Shown here: piece by piece, positions 1 through 12,060 of the stretch
Layout: every line of letters starts with the position of its first letter
How positions within the stretch are numbered: position 1 is the first letter of the stretch
From: Gracilaria gracilis
Taxonomy: Eukaryota > Rhodophyta > Florideophyceae > Gracilariales > Gracilariaceae
NCBI GenBank assembly: GCA_030374805.1
Contig: JARGSG010000092.1
Location: forward strand, 124,001 to 188,000
Reading direction: 5' to 3'
Length of the DNA stretch: 64,000 nucleotides
The notes under the pieces: model-generated
Databases searched by the model: none
Told to the model about the DNA's origin: nothing
What the model saw: the letters and a program-made list of their open reading frames with translations, nothing else
Position numbers and translations under genes: made by a program

Positions 1-1200
1 AGATGCAGCCATTTATATCACAAAGAGAAGCCGAAGTGATTCTGTCTCAATTGTTTGTTGGACTGACTCCTGCGCTGCACCGGCGTGGAACCTATCTGCT
101 GAACCGGAAGTTTTTTTTGCGATTATTGTCCTGGTGAAGCCAACCACTACGTTCTGAGATGCCCGAAACCGACGCTCTCATGTCTTTGCCTGCTGCATTT
201 GAGCGAGCGCCGTGGTCTTATTGTTTCTGATATCGTCAAGAAGTGGCCTGAGAAGATGTTCGTCTTCCTACTGAGAGCGGGTTTATTTCATCAGAAACGC
301 TCTACAATTAGTTCAAATTATTAGGCTATCTGTACCTCTAAATGAGAGAGTGTGTGTTCCAACTAAGCTATTTGTACCTACCTAGAAGTTAGAGAGAGAT
401 GTAGACTCTAATGGATTATCACCACAGCCACATCTAGATTGAGTGGAAGCGGTAGTTTCAACAAAATCATGCATGACAAAGAAAGTGCAATGCACTCTTT
501 TTCCAATGAAGACACGTGTGATTGAAAACTTTGTGTCGTTAGTGCTATAAGTAGCATTTATTTATAGCCATGATTTGGTTAGGATGATCCCGACGCAACA
601 AATTGATCGCTTCTCCGGCTTCGCTATATGTGAAGGCTTCCGAACATATGAACGAGCTCGAAATCATTGGGCAAGTTGTCCCGAACTCAGTTTCATCGGC
701 ATGAAGCTTCGAACGCCTTTGTTACGACAGTGCAACCTACTTCTCCTACTATTCTTCGTGACGCCATATCGCATTACAAGTTGGCCCCCCTTCCCGACTT
801 CCATCTTTTTTCGCTCCCTTCCGAATGAGACCTTTTAAGACATAGTCGACTTCCATTAGAATTCCGATCATCTCTGTGATTACCACTTCCGGCAAGGCAA
901 ACCAACACAACCCCCATACGCACCAGTGACAGCGGCCACGATCAACCTTATAAGCGTCCCGCTCCCACCTCGTTGAGCAAAAAGTGTACAATAATCCCAG
1001 CACGTTCGGTCTTGCGTCATTCCAGGCAAAGTTTGTAAACGTTCCAAAGAATCTCGTACCCTCTATGCCGCACTGTGGAAGACCTGGGTACCGTTGTACC
1101 GATGCTGTTGCATCCACAATCTCTATGTTCACTTTAAGGAGAGAACCCTTCACTGGGTGAAAATGTGCTGATGAGGTACGTAGGGGTCGCAAGCAATGGG
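1..1200. other. No recognised gene; one unassigned minus-strand reading frame
   Basis: I recognise no gene here. A minus-strand reading frame at about 749-1258 (169 codons) contains a plausible protein-like stretch (around residues 85-140, rich in Trp, Cys and hydrophobic residues), but its 5' part runs into the dispersed repeat R and I cannot assign it to a family. The rest is broken in all frames. Confidence 0.4.
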
Positions 1201-1204
1201 GTTG

Positions 1205-1720
1205 TGAGCTGCGGGCGTGCTCGTAGTAGGTGGCAAGGTAATGCCTGCTGGTGTTCATCTCGAAGCCTCATGCCATTATGCGATGCAACATGCGCTGCCG
1301 CTCCATTAGCGCAAACTCGTCGGGACGGGATTTCAAGAGCTTGGACGAAGTCAGGGTGCCCAGCGCGCCCAAGCTGAGAGAGGGCGGGAACAGGGCCACT
1401 TAGACGTTTTGCGGCGCGCGGCCGGCAAGAGAGCTGGAGCAAACGCTGGAGGGATGTACCGTGTGAGACGGCAGACTTTCATATCATGATATTCGAGACT
1501 TACACGAGCGCACAGCCTCTAAAGCCGAGGCGTGACATGTAGAAGGGGCGCCAGCGCACCCAAGGTAGGAGGGGGCGGGGGTAGAGGCAAGCGGACGATG
1601 TGCGGCGTGCGGAGAGCAAGAGAGCTGGAGTAAACGGCGGATGGAGGCGTCGCGCTCGAAAAAGGTACGGGCGCACAGCCTGTATAGGGTACGCAATGAC
1701 ATAAGAGGAGAATCTACTCA
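1205..1720 (-). repeat. GC-rich dispersed repeat R, copy 1
   Basis: This stretch aligns by eye over several hundred bases with 5205-5560. Shared blocks include a CATCTCGAAG start, AAGAGCTTGGA, GCAAGCGGACGATGTGCGGC, TCATGATATTCGA and AGCAAGAGAGCTGGAG. The same blocks return in reverse orientation near 11.4-12.0 kb as part of a longer unit. Apparent reading frames here are short, overlapping and Arg/Ala/Pro-rich, as expected from GC-rich noncoding DNA. It is probably a non-autonomous transposon or an LTR-like fragment. No terminal repeats or target duplications could be fixed. Confidence 0.6.
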
Positions 1721-2660
1721 AGAGAGGGGTTTCGCGGAGTTTGGCGCCGGATCGAAGGCCCGTGTATCTACCAACCGTACCCTTGTACCAACCAAACGGT
1801 ACACGTGAAGGTTGTGATACGTCCTCGCCTTTATTGGGACAAGGGTTCCATTGTACAGTTGGTACTCCGAAAGCAGGTGAAGCCGCTGCGCTCTTGCGCA
1901 ACAGGTGAGGTGCTGTAAGGCGTTTTTGGGTGGCCGTTGTTTTATATGTTGAGATTTATCAACTCGTTAGAAGGTATCAAAAGGCTTTCCCTTCAGGGCT
2001 ACGCCCTTATCCGCCATTTTTAAACTGCAGCGAGCATTCGGAAATAGATGAGAGACGGGAGAACTAGGATACCTCAAAAGCAAGTTTCTTTCCCTGCTTC
2101 GGATGAATCCTTGGTAGCCGCGGGGTGGCCGATTCGGTTAACATATTAGATGATCACATCAGCATAACGAATGCTGATATTTTCAGCCTTAGTTTCTACG
2201 CATTTGGTGGAGATGTTTTTCCCCGACAACATGAAATCTGTTGCGCATGAGGACATTACATCTCAGCTTCGTTGCGCAATTCACACCCCATCGCTGGCCC
2301 CAGGGAGGCGTTTTGCTCAGGTTACCCTTGTAGAATGTGTATGCCAAAAGAATCTGACGTCTTTGGTGGCGTGTGAACACCACACGTCGTGCATCAGCAG
2401 TAATTCCCTCCCGTCCGTACATCTGGAGCCTCAAACATTGTCACCTCCAGCAACACTGTTTCTGTTGTTCATTTTTTGTCTCATTAGACAAACAGAGCCC
2501 GCCTTCGTCACACTTTGCCGGAGAAGGCATCAACATTCTTGAAAACATTGCCTAACATAGATAGGACAGAATTGCGATGGAAGCAGCGCGTGAAGCTCCG
2601 AACCACTTAACGCTTCACTACAATTTCGAAACCTGAGTCTCGAAACCGGGCTAAGAGCCA
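1721..2660. other. Intergenic stretch, nothing recognised
   Basis: Short reading frames on both strands (for example 2171-2542 plus and 2189-2434 minus) overlap one another and resemble no family I know. By analogy with the copy at 60.8-64 kb, a recombinase gene on the minus strand might be expected left of the accessory gene at 2662. I find no trace of one here. Confidence 0.4.
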
Positions 2661-2661
2661 T

Positions 2662-3759
2662 GTGAATCTTTTCATGAGAACCATTGAAGAATATACGGAA
2701 GAACAAAGTTATCCTGATGTAATGATTCTGGGAAGAATTCGCGATGTGGTTCGTTTGGCAAAGGAGCAAATGGACGAAGCAGATGAAATCAATGGACTGG
2801 GTGGCGACATAATCGAGGGAATAGTGGCTTCTGCGAAGAATGCGCGATCATTTCCCTACACAATTTTTACGAAACGCAGCGTCCGTATTATGCTTAACCG
2901 TTCAATCTCCTGGAAAGGAGAAACGAGGCTGTGGGAACACGTGTGCGCGTTTGCGGCCAAGCTACCAGGTATGGGTAAGGCAAGCAATATATTTGACGCT
3001 ACGCACCGGTATCCGTCTTCATTGCTGGTGTACTATGGGTTAAAGCAATTGTTGGAGAGATACGGAATTACCGGCAAAAAGATACCTCATCTTACTGAAT
3101 GGCAGTAAAGAATCGTTTGCAAAGAAGTGGTTTGATTTCAAATGTCTGGCAAGAATGTTGGAAACATTCATTCACATTTGTGCGATATCTGAATACGTTT
3201 TGCAATGCGCTTATATATCAAAAAAGCTGAAAGATGAAGAAATGAAAGATTTCTATCGCTACTTAGGGCACGCCTTATATGGGATCGGGATCATAAGAAC
3301 CCTAAGGTTCTGCGTTTTAAGCCTTGGGATTCACTGTTTCAGTTACCAACAGAAAGCACCGGGCAGTATCTGGAGAAATCACCGAATGTCGCTCATGATG
3401 CTGTAATCGAAGTTGCAAAGGAGACTACTCGTCTGTACGATGGCCAGGAAGAAAACGGTTAAAAACGGGATGAGATACAGCTTCGGATGCTCAGGCGGCT
3501 GCTTTCCGAGGTAATGGATTCATTGGTGTGCAACCTGGAGGATATCTTCCGCGAAGTCCTAGGAACCGGAATTCACGTAGATGATTTCCGCTTAAGGTTC
3601 GTTACATGTCTTCGCAGATTTGAAATTTTTTCTGAAGAGATTGACAATACATGGTTTCGAAAAGAACCACACTTCGCTTTTCCATCCCACCATGTGGGAA
3701 GAGCCCAATCTCTTGCTTCTTCGATCCCGTATACTTTATATTTCTCGAAGTTGACGTAG
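2662..3759 (+). pseudogene. Decayed copy of the Crypton-type accessory gene
   Basis: The translation aligns along its length with the open gene at 62813-64000. Shared landmarks in order are GE/SE-x-RLWE-x-VCAF, a LPG-x-GKA turn, RYPSS-x-LVY-x-GL, NG-x-K followed by KKWF/KQWF, IH-x-CAISEY and ISKKL. A C-terminal region shares L-x-E-x-MD-x-LV and DDFRL/NDFFRL. The predicted protein is mostly helical with no signal peptide, membrane segment or known catalytic motif, and I cannot name its family. The copy is broken: the frame shifts near 3090 and again between about 3330 and 3420, and a stop lies near 3460. It reaches a natural-looking end at 3759, which suggests a full length near 360 residues. 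Its function is unknown. It is assigned to the element only because its homolog sits beside a tyrosine recombinase. Confidence 0.6.
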
Positions 3760-5200
3760 ATTTATTCAGGTTCGTTTATCCAAGGGGTATCGACTCATGT
3801 TTATTAACTCGAGAGTATATCTATTCATGTTCTTTTAGTCGTCTCCAATGATACCTCCCCAACTTGAGACCAAAGTCAACGGTTTTGAAAACGTTCGATG
3901 ACTCAAACGGCATAGTCTAGGCCGTCCTTAGCGCCCCACTGGTCTCAGGAGTGAAAAGGGCCAAACAATATATTTCTTGGATGTGAACCATGCCGAACTG
4001 GATGAACGAAGCTGAGCAATGGTATCTGGGAGTATTCAAGAAAAGTATTCATTGAACGGCCCTTAGGTCTAAAATCAATTCCGAAGAGTCGTACCGCTTC
4101 ATGAGTGAGGACATGTCATAATACGGAAGCAAATCAATAGATTTCTTTCTCATATATGCCGCGCACACGTTCAAGAAATGCCCGTTGTGAAATGCGTTCT
4201 TCGAGTCAGGTGATACACTTCCATAAATTGGTCTAGGCGAGGAAACGGTTACCACATATATCTTCTTCTTTCCCTTTATTGGGAAGATATTCTCTTCCTC
4301 TTCTTATTTGTGAGCACGACGTGCACGTTTATTCTCCATAACGCGAGGGGCTTGCGTACATCCCCCAACACCCTATAATCCGTCCTCAACCAAATCCAGT
4401 CACTGGCTGCAAATGTACAACGGTGTTACGCTCACTCATTGAACACATTGTTCTCCCGAAAACACGTTCGACCTCTGAGGCAGTCTCGACTGCGTGACAA
4501 TTTATCTACAGACGTTGGCCGTGTTTCCATCTCTTCTTCGTTTTTTGTACAATGTGGTCTAATTCCTAGCATAACAGAGATCTATCTTAGAGAAAGTTTT
4601 CTCTCCTCAACAAGCCCAGATTCGTTTGCAGGTACTTGCAAGGTAAGGGTTTCTAAGTGACCAGATACATATTAAAATGAAGATGTTTGCATGTGTCATC
4701 CTTTGTGAGACATGCCGGCCGAAATCTAATCGCTGATACATCATCCTCCCTCGTCGAATTCGGATACAGTGATCAAGGCAATATTAGCATTATAGTTCAT
4801 GACCGAACCTCTTTCTGAAAAGAAATTAGTAAGCTTTACTATGCTCGCTCGTGAACGAGAGGGTACGCTCTTCAATGATGGCAGCATGTGCCAGAGGAGT
4901 TGAGACAAGGTAGATATATAGTCTTCACAACAGCGTTTGTTCTTCTCGAACGTGGGCCAGCATCTTTGAATTTGAAGAGAACCTGTCTGCCTTCCTTCTT
5001 CGGTACCTACTGCGAATCCGAGATTGCCAATGTAAGCAGGTGAAAAATACGGGGCTGAGAAACTTTTACTACAATTGAAGTTAAGTGTTGCTTTGCCGCC
5101 AAAATGCGGCTCCAATTACATGGATCATCAAAACAGATTTGCCAACATGTCCATGACAAACACGCAGTCGTCGGAAAGTATAAAACACCAGGACGAAGCC
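3760..5200. other. Gene-poor stretch with small unassigned fragments
   Basis: Two minus-strand fragments look mildly protein-like. One is at 4049-4255 (68 codons). The other is at 4741-5115 (124 codons) with a helical Ser/Lys/Arg-rich second half. Neither matches a family I recognise, and both are isolated from any start or partner. The rest shows no coding signal, RNA gene or terminal repeat that I can see. Confidence 0.35.
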
Positions 5201-5204
5201 GACG

Positions 5205-5845
5205 CTCATACGACACTGCATCTCGAAGGCGAACTTATGTAGTGCGACGCGTGCTGCCGCGCCATGATCGCGGACTCGTGAGAATGGTATTCCAAGAGCT
5301 TGGAGGAATGAGTCAGCGTGCCAAGCGCGCACACAGTGAGAGAGCGTGGGCATGGGCAAGCGGACGATGTGCGGCGCTCTGAGCGGCAGGCTTTCACGTC
5401 ATGATATTCGATAGTTGTATGAGCGCACAACGCTTCTATAGCCGAGGCGGTGATATGTTGAAGGGGCGGCCACCATAACCACAGTGAGAGAGAGCGGCGG
5501 CAGGGGTAAGCAGAAGATTTCCGGCATGAGGGAAGCAAGAGAGCTGGAGGGAGGCGCCGGCGCTCCACGCCGGGTGCAGCAAGCTGTTTTTTGCGCCGAG
5601 GTGGAGCGCCAGCAAGGAGGGGAGGGTAGTGAGCGAGCAAGGGAGTGATTAAAGATAGGCAGCGTCGGAATGAGTGCCGGCACTCCTCGCCGAGCGCAGC
5701 AAGCTGTTGTGCGCGCGGAGGTCGAGCGCCGGCAAGGAAGGGAGGGTATTGAGCGAGGGAGAGAGTGAGAGGGGTGAGCCCCGGCGCTGCCCGCCTGCGA
5801 TTTTGTGTGCCCGGTATCGCGCTTCGAGCACTTTTGGACCAAGAT
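5205..5845 (-). repeat. GC-rich dispersed repeat R, copy 2, with internal duplication
   Basis: The left half (5205-5560) matches copy 1. The right half (5560-5845) matches copy 3 at 11.4-11.6 kb in the opposite orientation, through blocks reading on the minus strand GCAACAGAGGCA, ATCTTGGT, CACAAAATCGCAGGCG and GCACAACAGCTTGCTGC. Inside it a unit of roughly 110 bases occurs twice in tandem (about 5545-5655 and 5660-5770). The repeat sits directly against the 3' part of the copia element, so it either inserted there or marks a rearrangement breakpoint. It is probably non-coding despite long GC-rich open frames. Confidence 0.6.
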
Positions 5846-8800
5846 GTTGCCTCTGTTGGGGCCGCGCGCCGTCGTGACGTAGTTGGTAGGGAGGTTGAAA
5901 TCTTTTACATGCACAGTTGTCGGCTCAACCATAAGCGTCACTGATTCGTCTACATGCAGTCCATTGGCGTTGCCAATTCCGTTCCAAAATCTCCTCAGCC
6001 AAATCGCCTTCATTGTCCCAGAGCACAGACCCAAATACTCAGATTCAGCACTTGAAAGTGCAACAACTTCTTTCTGAGACGAGCTCCAGCACACCGGAGC
6101 ACCATATATCATCAACAGTTATCCACAGGTGGACTTGCGACTAGAGATATCACCTGCCCAATCAAAGTCTACATATCCATAGCTGAGTGTCTGCGGGAGA
6201 GCCATAAGTGAGTCCAAAGAATACAGGGCCATTGAGGTAACGGAGCACTCGCTTGAATGCTTTCCAGTGAGTCTCTGCACGTTTTTCGACATACTTGGCA
6301 GCTTAGTCACTGCATACGATAAATCTGGCCAGTGCCTACAGAGAGATGAATGAGACACCCAATCACTTGGCGATACGAGATGTTCGACAACGGTAGCTCG
6401 CTCTTAGTGAGATGTACACCGGAATCCATGGGAGTGTGAACTGGCTTAGCTGCAGCATGCCGAACCGTTCCAAGACTTTTTCCGTGTACTTGCACTGCGT
6501 CAGGTACAGCAGCTTTTCGGCTCGGTCTCGATGGATCTCGAATCCGAGAACAATCCGAGCCTCCCTCGGGTCGTTCAGGCGGAAACGAATTGACATCTCA
6601 GCCTTCACACGATCCATGGTCTCTATACTCGGACTTGCAATAAGCAAGTCGTCTATGTACAGAGCAATGATCACCACAAATCCCAGTATCATTCTGATCT
6701 GCATACACTCGTCTGCGTCATTGGGCTTCAAATTCATCTCATCCACAAGGAACGAATATATCTTTGCATGACACTGCCTTGGTGCTTGCCGAAGTCCGTA
6801 GATGGCTTTCCTCAAACGACACACCAGGTCTTCGTTCCCACGCTTGATGGATCCTTCTGGGTGCTCCATGTACACAGTCTCCTCGAGGTCACCATTCAGA
6901 AATTCAGTCTTTTAATCAATCTGATGCAAGTAATAGTCCTACACAGCTGCAATGGACAGAATAATCCTGACAGAAATGAACTCAACCACTAGTTCATAAG
7001 TCTCGGCGAAGTCTTAACCCTCGGTTTGCAGGAATCTTCGAGCTACCGCACGAGACTTGTACCTCATCGATGGTTTACCAGACGGTGCAGCATCATACTT
7101 CTGCGCAAACACAAACTTGGACGAAATCATATTGGTTTCTGCTGGCATCGGCACTAAATCCCATGTGTCATGATCCATCAACGACTGGTACTCAATAAGC
7201 ATTGCCTTCTTCCTTGCTTCGGAGTCAGGACGCGACAACGCATCAGAATGCGAAGACGGTATGTCATCACTGGCTGTGAGTAGGGCAGTCGGACGCCATC
7301 AAAAGGTTGGCTTCTTTCTCTCACGAGTGAACCTCCGAACATGTTGCAGTTGTGGCACATCTGGAACGAGTTGTGGAATATTTGTGGAATTAGTTTCATC
7401 GCTCTGGGGAGCTTCTTTGACTGCAGGCGCAGAGGCATAATCTTCAACAGAGTCATAAGGTGGGAGAGGCGTAGGGGTTTCTCCAGACTTAGATTTGTCA
7501 GAAACATCAAAGTCTTCATAGTCCTCAGGCTCGACAATTTCAGTACTGTCGTCTGAATCGTGAGACTCGCCGAACCTCACGTCTCTTGACACAACCACCA
7601 TCCTCTTCTGCTCACCCCGCAACTTGTAGCCGTGAGACCCGGAAGTGTTCCCAATGAGGATCGCCTATTTTGGACCTTCATCTAGCTTCCTCAGCTTATG
7701 GTCTACCGACTTGTACCAGAATTTGCTCCCAAACACGCACAAGTTACTCAAGTCAGGCTTTTGTCCATTTCACAACTCGAATGGCGTGAAATCGCTCGAA
7801 AGAGCCTTACAGGTCACTCTGTTGCGCACATACACAGGAATATTTACTGCTTCCGTCCAAAACCGTTTGGACAATTTCTTGTGATGCAGCATTGACCTGA
7901 CCAGGTCCAGAAGTGTTCGGTTGAATCTTTCAGCACGTCCGTTCCGTTGTGGGTTGTAAGGCACCGTTCGTTGATGTTCAATACCGTGAAGTTCAGGTTC
8001 AGATGGAAATTTGTTGGAAAGGTACTCACCACCGTTGTCTGTGCGTAGGGCATGCCGCACACTCTCACGGGCCGTGATGTTTTCCACCTGTCTTCCAGTT
8101 TGGTTCTGTACGAACTTGAGCTACTTCAGGAACATCCGGAACACCTCATCCTTGGTTTTGAGAGTATTAAAGAAGCAAAACCTGCTGTGATCATCGATGA
8201 ATGTGACAAAATAGCGCGAGCCTCCCAAGGATTCTATCTGAAACGGGCCAGAGATGTACAGCACGAGGTCCAACGGGTGCTTTGCTCGTTCTCCCTTGCT
8301 TGGGAGTCGCAGCGGGTAGATTTGCCCACAAGACAAGAGTCACATGCATCCAGCTTCTGAAATACGTCCACATTTAGCCCTGACACAACACCCTTTCGAG
8401 CCATCTGTTTGAGGCCTTCCACATTCACATGAGCCATTCGAGCATGCCAAAGTGATGAGTCCGACAAGAGGGCACTCTCCAAGTCTTTCAGCTCTTCACT
8501 CGCAGTGCATAAGTAGTGCAGACCTTTTACTTGGGGGCCTTGTGAAATTAGAGTAGAGCCCTTGTACATTGACATCTTGTCATTGTCAAAAACCACTTGT
8601 GCTTCCAAGTCGCAAATGCAGACACGGGCAACAATTGGTATAGTAGATGTGGCACGTGCACTACTTGATTCAACTTGCGCTTACGCTTGGAACCCCCAAC
8701 AGTGTGGGCGAGGTCTACACAGCCCTGACCACGAGACCGCAACTTATAATTATTGCCAATGTTCACACCTAAACACTCCTTGCTCTCATACGATTGGAAC

Positions 8801-10585
8801 ATCGATTCATCATAAGTCATGTGAGCAGTTGCACCAGAGTCAACAATCCAGTTACTGCTTGTGGCCTTATCGGCCCCGGTCGCAATGAAACAAACAAAAT
8901 GAGAGTCACTGCCAACCGCACCGTTCTCGTTGTCGAGTACGGCGTGTACAATAGGGAGGGCAGCAGCACCTTGATCTTCGTTAGCATCATCTCGTTGCTT
9001 TCTGTAACAGTTCTTTTGAACATGACCCTTCTTATAGCAATAGTAGCACACAACTAACTCCTTGCGAAACTGCTTCCCGAGTAATGCTGCCTCCCTTTCT
9101 GACTCATCTTTGGCATGGTCGTTCATCCGCTGCTCCTCTTGCAGCGGACGACTCTTCACACACTTCAGACTGAGCCTGCGATACCCAATCGTGGTATCGA
9201 TATCCACAATAAGATGCTCAAAGTGATCTGGAAGCCGAAAAAGAATGGCTATAGCAATGTCCTCCTCAACGCTGACGTCCATGCTCTTGAGATCACATGC
9301 AAGATGACGAAAACGATTGATGAACTGCAACCTCTTTTCGTTGTCACGCATCTTAGCCGTATAGAAAGAACGTCTAGCATTGATTTGGGTGAGGATGGTC
9401 TTACGTTGAAACACATCGCAAATAGACTTCCACATGTCGGCGGCAGTCTCGCCGTCCCCCACATGATTCAAGTGTTCATCACTGATTGTAAGACCAATAA
9501 TGGCTCCAGTCTTCGAATCGTGCTCCTTTCATGTGGACTGTTGGTCTTCATCAGTTGCCTGGGTTGTAATGAGGTAGCCATCTTCGAAGGCAAGAAGCAG
9601 CTCAAACTTTTGCTTCCAGACATGAAAATTGTCCTCACCCAGCTTTTCGATCTTCATCCAGCTGAACATGTCCATCTCGACAATCACAGAAACGTGTCCA
9701 AGACACGACTCTGGCAAGCCAAATTGCAACTTTTAGCAACCGAGAATAACAGCAAACAATAAACAACAACAATAATAACGTCGGAATAACTTCAATCCCG
9801 CGAAAGCGGTTGTCGGTCCCACTGGCAGGAAATACTATTTCCGGTACCCTAGAGGATCGGACCTCTTACCCCCTTCCGGGTAGAAAACGATTTCTGCAGT
9901 CTACCCTCTCCTGCGTTCTTGGAGAAGGCGAATTTCTCTCTACGACACTTCCAGAGGATGGTTAATGACCAAAGACATGTCTTCACCAAGTAAAAAGCTC
10001 TCAAGAACTTGCAAGAACTTGAAACAGCAGCTATTTTGACACCCAAGGTACGCTTCCAGCGAATAATCAATGAAAATTACAAGCGTCGTGACCTCTATGG
10101 GAGGTCAGCCTTCGAAACCTTGCCTCCCCGTACTAAGAGCCCACAGGACAAGCAAGTGAGTCAATTGCGCAGATCGAAAACTCTTTATGGACACCTCCTC
10201 TGCCGTCCAAGTACCTACCACACAGTCAGGTTTACCAAACAAAAGTCAATCACCACAAACAAAATGCAGTACGCCACGTGACCCCGTTAGCTTTCGCACT
10301 CGCGGTACTACCAAGTCTTTCGACCGTCACTGTGATCAGCATCAAAAGACCGGTGGGCGCCCGCTGGTCAGTACGTCCGCCTTGCAAGGTCCCCCGTCAG
10401 CCACACCACGTACCTGTAAACGTGATGACAGCGTATCTACACATCATCAAATTAGGTCACTGCAATACCATATTCCATACGTCCACTTCCACATTTGGGT
10501 GTCGTGTACACGCTGTGTACGGTATCAGCTGCACACGTCCAAGGAATATTTGCTTACAGTGACAGCATCTGGTCAACATCCAACA
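5840..10585 (-). mobile_element. Broken Ty1/copia LTR retrotransposon (element E)
   Basis: Reading on the minus strand, the parts run in copia order. A gag start lies near 9.7 kb, with a UBN2-type gag core to about 9.1 kb and a CCHC zinc knuckle (C-x2-C-x4-H-x4-C) near 9.0 kb. A protease with a DSGA motif is near 8.8 kb, a GAG-pre-integrase and integrase at 7.8-8.5 kb, and a linker at 7.2-7.6 kb. Reverse transcriptase lies at 6.4-7.2 kb with a YIDDLLIA active-site block, and the copia RNase H region at 5.85-6.35 kb. A likely LTR precedes gag. The 3' end is lost at the junction with repeat R. The element is a fossil with many breaks (ten or more). I found no target duplication. Confidence 0.85.
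9850..10585 (-). repeat. Copia LTR, apparently shared by elements E and F
   Basis: On the minus strand the sequence beginning at 10585 starts TGTTGGATGTTGACC, a typical copia LTR start. It is immediately preceded by a purine-rich AGAGGGCGGT tract and the RNase H tail of copy F, so it is F's 3' LTR. It runs directly into the leader and gag of element E, so it also serves as E's 5' LTR. One LTR between two copies suggests recombination between tandem insertions. The inner LTR edge is not clear; 9850 is approximate. Confidence 0.5.
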
Positions 10586-10900
10586 ACCGCCCTCTGTGAC
10601 TGACTTCAGATATCTAGGGGGTAACAAGCCGCTTTTCTCTCCGAAGTTCTGTAGCTTTACTCGTCCAAGTGGCCTCGTCAGCATATCCGCAGCCATGTCC
10701 TCAGTGAGAAAGTAAACCAACTCAATGGCCTTATGGTGCAAAGCCTCTCGGGTGAAGTGAAAGCGTATATTAATATGCTTGTTCACAATTCCGTTTCGAG
10801 CCAGGTCGTTACAACACTGGTTGTCCACATACACAAAAGACTTTAACCTCCCTAGAAACTTCGAGACGACAACGCGCAACAGCTGACACCCGTAACCCGG
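10586..10900 (-). mobile_element. Tail of a second copia copy (element F)
   Basis: On the minus strand the end of a copia RNase H domain can be read. It holds the VYVDNQ block, NKHINIRFHF and a RE...I-x-L-x-Y stretch, followed by LTRPLGR and the terminal residues typical of copia pol. It is followed by a purine tract and the LTR start at 10585. Nothing 5' of this survives to the right of about 10900, so F is a 3'-end remnant. It is too short to judge the number of breaks. Confidence 0.75.
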
Positions 10901-10957
10901 AGGTCTTGCAAAAGAGGTTCACATCTTAATACGTGAACATCTTTCTATACTACTGCA

Positions 10958-11395
10958 GGTCATGTTCAGTTTTCAGTTTCGTTCGAAATCGATTTTCAAA
11001 AAACTGAAAATCGATTCTCGAAAAGCAGAAAAGCGATATGCGCATGGTTCGCGGGCCTGGGGTTCTAGAGGTTATAGGGGTACAAATGTATACAACTAAT
11101 ACTACTCGTAATCAATTTTTCAATTTCGTTCAAAATCGATTTTCGAAAAACTGGAAACCGTCATGTGCACAATTCAGCTTCGATCAAAATCGATTCTCAA
11201 AAAAATGAAAAGTGACATGCGCAGGGTTTAGGAGCCTGGCGGTCTAGAGGTTCTAAGGGTACAACTTTATACTACTACTATTGCTTGTAATCAATTTTCA
11301 GTTTTGCTCAAAATCGATTTTGGAAAAACTGAAAACCATGATGTGCAGTATTCAGTTTCGGTCAAAATCGATTTTCAAGGAACAGAAAACGCGGG
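10958..11395. repeat. Tandem array of AAATCGATTT-rich units
   Basis: About two and a half units begin at 10974, 11121 and 11299 (spacing about 147 and 178 bases). Each opens with a CAG/CAATTTCGTT-like block followed by TCAAAATCGATTTTC and AAAAACTGAAAA. Each complete unit also carries a block reading CTAGAGGTT...AGGGGTACAA (CTAAGGGTACAA in the second). The palindromic core AAATCGATTT, or its one-base variant AATCGATTCTC, appears six times. The array ends at the border of repeat R copy 3. Confidence 0.7.
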
Positions 11396-12060
11396 CAACA
11401 GAGGCAGTATCTTGGTACAGAAGTGGTCGGTGCCGGCCACACAAAATCGCAGGCGCACATAGCCGGCGCTCACCCTCTCACTTATTTCCTCGCTAGCTCA
11501 CTACCTACCCTCCCCTCCTTGCCGGTGTACCAACTCCGCGCGCACAACAGCTTGCTGCGCCCAGCGCCGCGCGCAGGCGCCCAGCAGCAAGCTGCGCAGG
11601 GCGCCGAGCGCCGGCGCCCACTCCCACGCTGCCTCCTTTTTTCCTCTTTACTCACCCAACAGGCGCGCAGCGTCAATGTTCCCCGTTTGCAACAGCATGC
11701 TGCACCCAGCGCGCAGCGCCAGTCTCCACTTCCACGCTGTCCTTTTACACCTCTCTGCCACTTGAGCCGGTGCCTTCTATCAGCGCCCGCAACAGCGCGT
11801 TGTGTCCAGCGTTCATTGCCAGCGCTCCCTTTTACGCACACGTTTAATCACTCTTTGAGCCGGAGCCGAGCGTACGCGCTCCGCCTTCGCGGGCTTGATG
11901 CGGTGTACCAGCGCGCTGGGCGACAACGATGCTCACCACCGACGACCATAACGCTCACTTTGCTTGTTGTTGCAAAAGCGCGCGCTCCGCCGCCTCGGCG
12001 TAACGTGCATATTTACTCACGTACGATATGCAACGTTTTCGCCCTAAAAGACCCAGGACA
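11395..12060 (+). repeat. GC-rich dispersed repeat R, copy 3
   Basis: This copy is in the opposite orientation to copies 1 and 2. It begins with GGCAACAGAGGCAGTATCTTGGT, then CACAAAATCGCAGGCG, CTCACCCTCTCACTT, CTACCCTCCCCTCCTTGCCGG and CACAACAGCTTGCTGC, all of which have counterparts in copy 2. The 218-codon frame across it is Arg/Pro/Ser/Ala-rich and shifts composition with the repeat, so I treat it as non-coding. Confidence 0.6.
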
